DNA of 11,303 nt from Larix sibirica (taxonomy: Eukaryota; Streptophyta; Pinopsida; Pinales; Pinaceae). Position 1 is the stretch's first letter. Each line of letters opens with the position of its first letter. A model generated the notes under the pieces. That model worked only from the letters and a program-made list of their open reading frames with translations. It had not been told where the DNA came from and searched no databases. Location of the stretch: NCBI GenBank assembly GCA_004151065.3, contig NWUY0300036507.1, positions 8,916-20,218 on the forward strand. Direction: 5' to 3'. A program made the position numbers and the translations under genes. Shown piece after piece: positions 7,726 through 11,303 of the stretch.

Positions 7726-8122
7726 CTATTGTAGATCAAAAGTTGAATGCTTTGGGTGCAAATTATGTGTCAACTTCTTTTCTAAGTCGGAGTTGTCATA
7801 TTCATGAAGACACTTCATTCTTAATGGGGCTTCATTTGCAACTACCACCCTTTGGGGGATAATCTCGATGTTCTTGTTTTCTGCTCTATCCGTAAAAGAG
7901 CTTGTTAATTCCTCAAAGTACACTATTGAGTATTCATTGATATCCTTCTTTGATACCATCATTTGCATTTTTTTTGCATTTTGTTCCTCTTCATCATTTA
8001 AAAATCATTGCTCAAATGATTTTCATCCTTTGGGTTTTGATTTGTGTCATTTTCCTTTTAGAATAAGTGTGTTCCTAAGGACATGAATCCTACAAATGTC
8101 CTCCTTGTTGACAAACCCAACA
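7726..8122 (-). pseudogene. decayed gag- or capsid-like region with CCHC zinc knuckle
   Basis: On the minus strand a CCHC zinc knuckle (8081-8122) is followed, after stops and a frame change, by an open frame ending at 7726. That frame is preceded by an acidic DEEEQ run and continues with charged sequence including INEYSIVYFEEL. Zinc knuckles bind nucleic acid in Gag of LTR retrotransposons and in the capsid proteins of plant pararetroviruses (Caulimoviridae). The knuckle and the downstream frame are out of register, and several stops lie between them, so nothing functional remains. I find no protease DSG/DTG motif or reverse transcriptase to decide the class. The nearby primer-binding-site match at 8800 on the same strand favours an LTR retrotransposon. 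An old endogenous caulimovirid copy is the main alternative. Confidence 0.5.
8081..8122 (-). other. CCHC zinc knuckle with internal stop
   Basis: Reading codons down from 8122, Cys lies at 8120-8122 and 8111-8113, His at 8096-8098 and Cys at 8081-8083, the exact C-x2-C-x4-H-x4-C spacing. An aromatic residue follows the first Cys, Gly precedes His and Pro follows the last Cys, all usual in retroelement knuckles. The second position after His is TAG (8090-8092), and a second TAG follows the Pro. All four metal ligands are intact although the frame is dead. Confidence 0.65.
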
Positions 8123-8799
8123 CCAAAAAGCTATATTTTCATAATCCAATTCTTAAGCCCATTAGGAATCGTTTCCTACTTTGGTAATAACGTGTTAATG
8201 TTGATATCCATGCATATACATACATATGTAAAAAGACCAAGCTTAATTCAATCTATATTTGTTTTTAAATATCTTCCAAACATATTCTCAATGTCTTAAA
8301 AAATTGTTAACTCCCAAAAGGGTATTGCTAGATTTGGGAAGCATACCCAAACAAGGTTAAATTAGTGTTATACATATTGGAAGGGTTAAATGTTGGGAAC
8401 ATGGGGTAGCAAAAGACCTCATTTCTCCCTACAACTGAGGACCCTCCTTGAAATTGTTTTGATAATCGACAACCTTGTGAAATTAGAAGATATACATCAT
8501 AATCTTTTGTCAAGTTTTGTATAGAACCACTGGTACAAATCTAATGTAGGAGGACATAATCCATTATATCAACATATTACTATGTATGATTCATAGTACA
8601 AAAAGAAGACAAATATTATCTTCGCTATTGCCTCCAGTACTAGAAACTACCCTAATTTATCCACAATATACACATTTGGTGGATGAGTGTCACAATTGCA
8701 AAGGGTTTACTATTAGCTGTATCCTTAAAAGAACAACCCTTTAATGAGGAGTCGTTACCTTCTTCTCCAAGGATAACATTGAATCCTTACTAATTTTGT
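8123..8799 (-). other. putative decayed gag region between PBS and zinc knuckle
   Basis: About 680 bases separate the primer-binding-site match from the knuckle, close to the space a Gag N-terminal part would need. Fragments of open frame exist on the minus strand (for example 8328-8513), but I cannot identify a Gag motif in them. A small perfect hairpin (7-base arms TACTATG and CATAGTA) lies at 8578-8598 and is probably chance. Assignment rests on position only. Confidence 0.3.
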
Positions 8800-8811
8800 G
8801 CTTTGATACCA
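8800..8811 (-). other. primer-binding-site-like sequence, initiator-Met tRNA type
   Basis: The minus strand reads TGGTATCAAAGC, one mismatch from TGGTATCAGAGC, the complement of the 3' end of plant initiator tRNA-Met that primes most Copia elements. The expected LTR end would lie just 5' of it on this strand. A CA dinucleotide at 8816-8817 (minus strand) with a 4-base spacer fits. The gag-like knuckle lies downstream in the same orientation. A 12-base match with one mismatch can occur by chance, so the call depends on this arrangement. Confidence 0.45.
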
Positions 8812-8815
8812 AGCA

Positions 8816-9765
8816 ATGATTGTTCAACTGCTTACTAGCATATAGAACATGCTATTGAGATATCATAATCCCCCCTTTTTTTAATTTTAGCTTAATGAAT
8901 GCAACATATTCCAATAATTTTACCTATAATGTGGTGGTCTTTCCCTTATACCACCTTGGAAATATTTGAAATGTCTCCACATGATCACCATCACCTTTCA
9001 CCAAAACCTTGAGTGAAATCATCAACCATCCAACATCCCTAAGCGAAATCATGAAATGCTTGTTGTGCAAGCATTTTGGAAAACATTTTGCGTACATACA
9101 TCTATCAAATTATTCACAAACATCCTTGTGATGAAAGAGAAGATGTCGTATTTGTGAAATACCTAAGAAAGATCAAGAGGGACTACTCTTCTTGAAATAG
9201 AAAAGGGCTAAGCCATCACAACATAGAAGGCCTCAATGACCTTAGCCATTGTCTAAATACAATGCAAGAAAGGGTAACGAATAACCCTAGTGATATTCCA
9301 CCTTGCCAAATACTTCAAGGCATCCCAAATATTATTTGAGTCCAAACCTTGATGTATGGAAAATATGTTCTATTAAAGGGTGGTAGCACTACCTACAACT
9401 AAAGTTATTCATTTGGTTCTATTATTCTTCTCAACAAATCATTGTGCAATGTTTGGGGTTTCCAAATCATAAAAGTCCTCAACTTCCACCCCCTTGGATA
9501 TCGAATACTTTAGGGCATACTGAAGAGGATTCAAAACCACGACTCAATGTATGCAAAAGGAAGTTAGTTGAAGGCCCGTAATGCCTTTGACCATCCATTT
9601 CTAATGTTCTTGTGCACTCCTCATCAATGTGTTTTCCATTCAATATTCATTCTCTCTATGGTATATTTAATTAACAACATAATTTTAATATATAATTTTT
9701 CGTTGAAATGCACATCAGGGAAATCCTTTGAGTACTTCTCCATGATCCATGAATGGTAAACGAAG
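8816..9765. other. AT-rich region between two primer-binding sites, possible LTR remnants
   Basis: If both primer-binding-site calls are right, this interval holds the 5' LTRs of two elements facing away from each other, or remnants of them. Its left end begins with TG on the plus strand, as an inverted LTR end should. I cannot place the outer ends of either LTR, and no second LTR copy lies in the window for comparison. There is no convincing open frame. Stops are frequent in all frames, including the minus-strand reading with WDALKYLARWNIT near 9300-9340. Confidence 0.3.
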
Positions 9766-9890
9766 CAATTTTTTTTCTTTATTACATAACCTAACCTTGA
9801 GGGGATTAAGAGAGTTTAACCAATGACCTCATCAACTTTGTGGAGAGAGATCTCATGTATGTTTCATAACCACTTGAACTAACCCTCAAA
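9766..9890 (-). mobile_element. short tRNA-derived SINE-like sequence
   Basis: On the minus strand, TAGTTCAAGTGG (9870-9881) fits the RNA polymerase III A-box consensus TRGYNNARNNGG at every position. Forty-eight bases later, GGTTAAACTCTC (9810-9821) resembles the B-box, with one mismatch to the GWTCRANNC core. The intervening GAGGTCATTGG wording is like that of several plant SINEs. The unit ends in an A-rich tail (GTAATAAAGAAAAAAAATTG, about 9764-9783). SINEs are non-autonomous and depend on LINE machinery. No target-site duplication is evident, and part of the sequence may instead belong to the LTR that ends at about 9945. Confidence 0.3.
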
Positions 9891-9892
9891 AT

Positions 9893-9894
9893 NN
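9893..9894. other. two-base assembly gap (NN)
   Basis: Two undetermined bases lie 54 bases before the plus-strand primer-binding site, inside the presumed LTR. Repeat collapse during assembly may explain the gap, so the LTR end here may be chimeric. Confidence 0.95.
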
Positions 9895-9947
9895 GGTTTA
9901 TTTCTCTTGAAGGGTAAAATATGTATGCTTGTGTAATTCTTAACAAC

Positions 9948-9960
9948 TGGTATCAGAGCC
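9948..9960 (+). other. primer-binding site of a Copia-type LTR element
   Basis: TGGTATCAGAGCC is a perfect complement to the 3' end of plant initiator tRNA-Met, the usual primer of Ty1/Copia reverse transcription. It follows TTCTTAACA by two bases; the CA at 9944-9945 would be the terminal dinucleotide of the 5' LTR. The match is full length and correctly placed, so this is the best mobile-element landmark in the window. The element runs rightward and leaves the window before its 3' LTR. Confidence 0.85.
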
Positions 9961-11303
9961 ATGGTTTGGCATATTGGTATTATTATTGCTCGTTGAATGG
10001 TAAGTGTGCAGAGTTGAGCCATCTATGGAAGAAGAGACCATCTTGTTTGCAATGGCTGGGCAAAGGTTGCACGTGATGGTGGAAGGCCACAAGAGACACA
10101 TTGGTGTCCTGTATGTGGCTACTTCTGAGATCCATTTTTAAGTGACTGGATCTGCGTAGAGAAGGATCTGTGTTGAGAAGTAATCCTAGCCTGAAATGCT
10201 GCGTGGAGGAAAAGTTTGCCTGAAAAATGAATTTAAGCTCGCGTGTGAGGGTTTCTTGGTCACTTTGAAAGAGCATATGTGGATTTGGTCAGAATTGGTT
10301 GCAGATCCGGGTTAGAGGACGAGAGGAGACATGAATTGAAAGAAGTCACCAGGTCTAGGAATCTATGGATTGAACAAGCAATGATGAAATGATTACTTAA
10401 TGGTGCAGTTGTTAGTTTTCAATGAAAACCCATGAGGGACATCCATCAATTATTGGTGCTGAGGTTTGCAAAACAATGAAGGAGGCATAAAGATGCCCAA
10501 TAAATCTAGCTTCATCTGCATGAGGCATGAAGACGAGGAGACGGATGTGGCAGCCTTTAGAAAGGATGCAAGGTAGAAGAAGAGCTGACATTGCTGGAGC
10601 CGTGGAGATCCATCGTTGCTGCAACACGAAAGCCATGCCAAGGTGGCACCATTATTTGTGATGCTGGAATGAAGAACTCTGTGTAGAGATTGAGAATTAG
10701 AAGGGCTGTCACTCTTTAAGACACATGAAGTTGATTGTGGTGAGAGCGAGTGAAGAACTCTTTCTGTGAAGAGAAAGCCAAAGCCGTGAAGAACCATGAA
10801 GAAACTAAACTTCATTAAGAAAAGTTAAAGGGCAATACAATAATAGTTCTTTTTATGAGAGGATATCATGAAAAGGAGGTTGCACATCGTTTTAAATGGA
10901 ACAAAATATTAAAGATTGTTTAATTTCCACCTCACTTTTCAAAGGTAATTTTTCTTAAGTGAAAAAGTTTTCATGAGTAAGTGGATGTGAAGTATAAAAA
11001 GGGTGGATGGTGGATGATTAAATTAATAGTTTAACCTTTTAAATGAGCTTTGGTTAATGGACTTGGAATAAGTGTATGGAAGATTATTTAAGTTTTGGGT
11101 ATATGAAATGGTGGTTAAGAGGATTTTAAAATGAATGCATGTGGGTTTTTGTGGGATATGTCATATTGTTGAGGCTCAAGTTTGCAAAAGAAGCATGACA
11201 GAAAATGAACAAAAAAACGAGCATGGAAAAGTGAGAGCATGAAGCAATAGATGGTGATCGTGTAGTCATCATGAAGACACATGAAAAAATAAAAATTAAT
11301 GGA
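9961..11303 (+). mobile_element. internal leader of an LTR element, purine-rich and non-coding
   Basis: Downstream of the primer-binding site a Copia element normally begins Gag within a few hundred bases. Here at least 1.3 kb has no plus-strand open frame of note, no zinc knuckle and no polyprotein motif. Much of 9970-10850 is purine-rich on the plus strand (40 of 60 bases in the row at 10741), and the opposite pyrimidine-rich strand is open only because of this bias. A TATAAAAAG word lies at 10993-11001. This fits a large non-autonomous element (LARD-like) or an autonomous element with a long leader. Decay of an old Gag is possible but less likely given the composition. Confidence 0.45.

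Noticed and set aside
8332-8351. TTTGGG/CCCAAA inverted repeat and similar small hairpins
   Set aside because: The arms are six or seven bases, expected many times by chance in 11 kb.
8328-8513. 61-codon minus-strand ORF as a gag exon
   Set aside because: Its position suits the putative retroelement, but I could not match it to any Gag motif. It is kept only as part of the unassigned region.
10412-10815. Minus-strand open frames of 74 and 121 codons
   Set aside because: They lie opposite a purine-rich plus strand, which depletes stops on the other strand. They contain no domain and run against the orientation set by the primer-binding site.

Overview
This is nuclear DNA from a seed plant. 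The AT-rich, gene-poor, retroelement-littered character, with one spliced regulatory-type gene among heavily mutated mobile-element remnants, fits a large genome such as a conifer; assignment to gymnosperms is an inference from style and no diagnostic gene proves it. Two 2-base NN gaps (450-451 and 9893-9894) mark unresolved bases in the assembly.

The one well-supported host gene is on the minus strand at about 3431-4711. It encodes a protein of the SOB FIVE-LIKE (SOFL) family, which is linked to cytokinin control in angiosperms. The largest exon carries both family signatures (ESGWTMYLDQS and SSMASDASSGP), a KRRR basic patch and an LEDTASSP motif. The open frame stops just after a good GT splice donor. 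Downstream on the same strand I find two further exons (3772-3849 and 3431-3622), bounded by AG and GT, all in phase 0, which extend the product to about 266 residues. The start codon is unresolved.

5' of this gene lies about 1 kb (5096-6133) of C-rich, G-poor sequence made of decayed telomere-like words and ending in two overlapping telo-boxes. A tandem pair of G-box/ABRE elements (6209-6224) follows. Left of the gene, 2700-3230 is less AT-rich and holds a 47-codon plus-strand ORF of doubtful status. Positions 1-2700 show no recognisable gene.

The right half is mobile-element debris. At about 6935-7332 (+) is the broken RNase H end of a plant retroelement, probably a LINE, with a stop codon exactly where the catalytic Glu should be. 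At 7726-8122 (-) is a decayed gag-like or capsid-like region with a perfectly spaced CCHC zinc knuckle interrupted by TAG. About 0.7 kb 5' of it on that strand, at 8800-8811, is a one-mismatch copy of the initiator-Met tRNA primer-binding site. A second, perfect primer-binding site lies at 9948-9960 on the plus strand, directly after an LTR-like end. It is followed by more than 1.3 kb of purine-rich leader without a coding frame, which suggests a non-autonomous (LARD-like) or long-leader Copia-type element running out of the window. A short tRNA-derived SINE-like sequence (9766-9890, -) sits just before that LTR end.

I see no operon, CRISPR array, defence locus or other evidently new multi-gene system. 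The points most worth checking are the divergent SOFL gene model and its telomere-like upstream tract, the unclassified minus-strand CCHC element, and the head-to-head pair of primer-binding sites.
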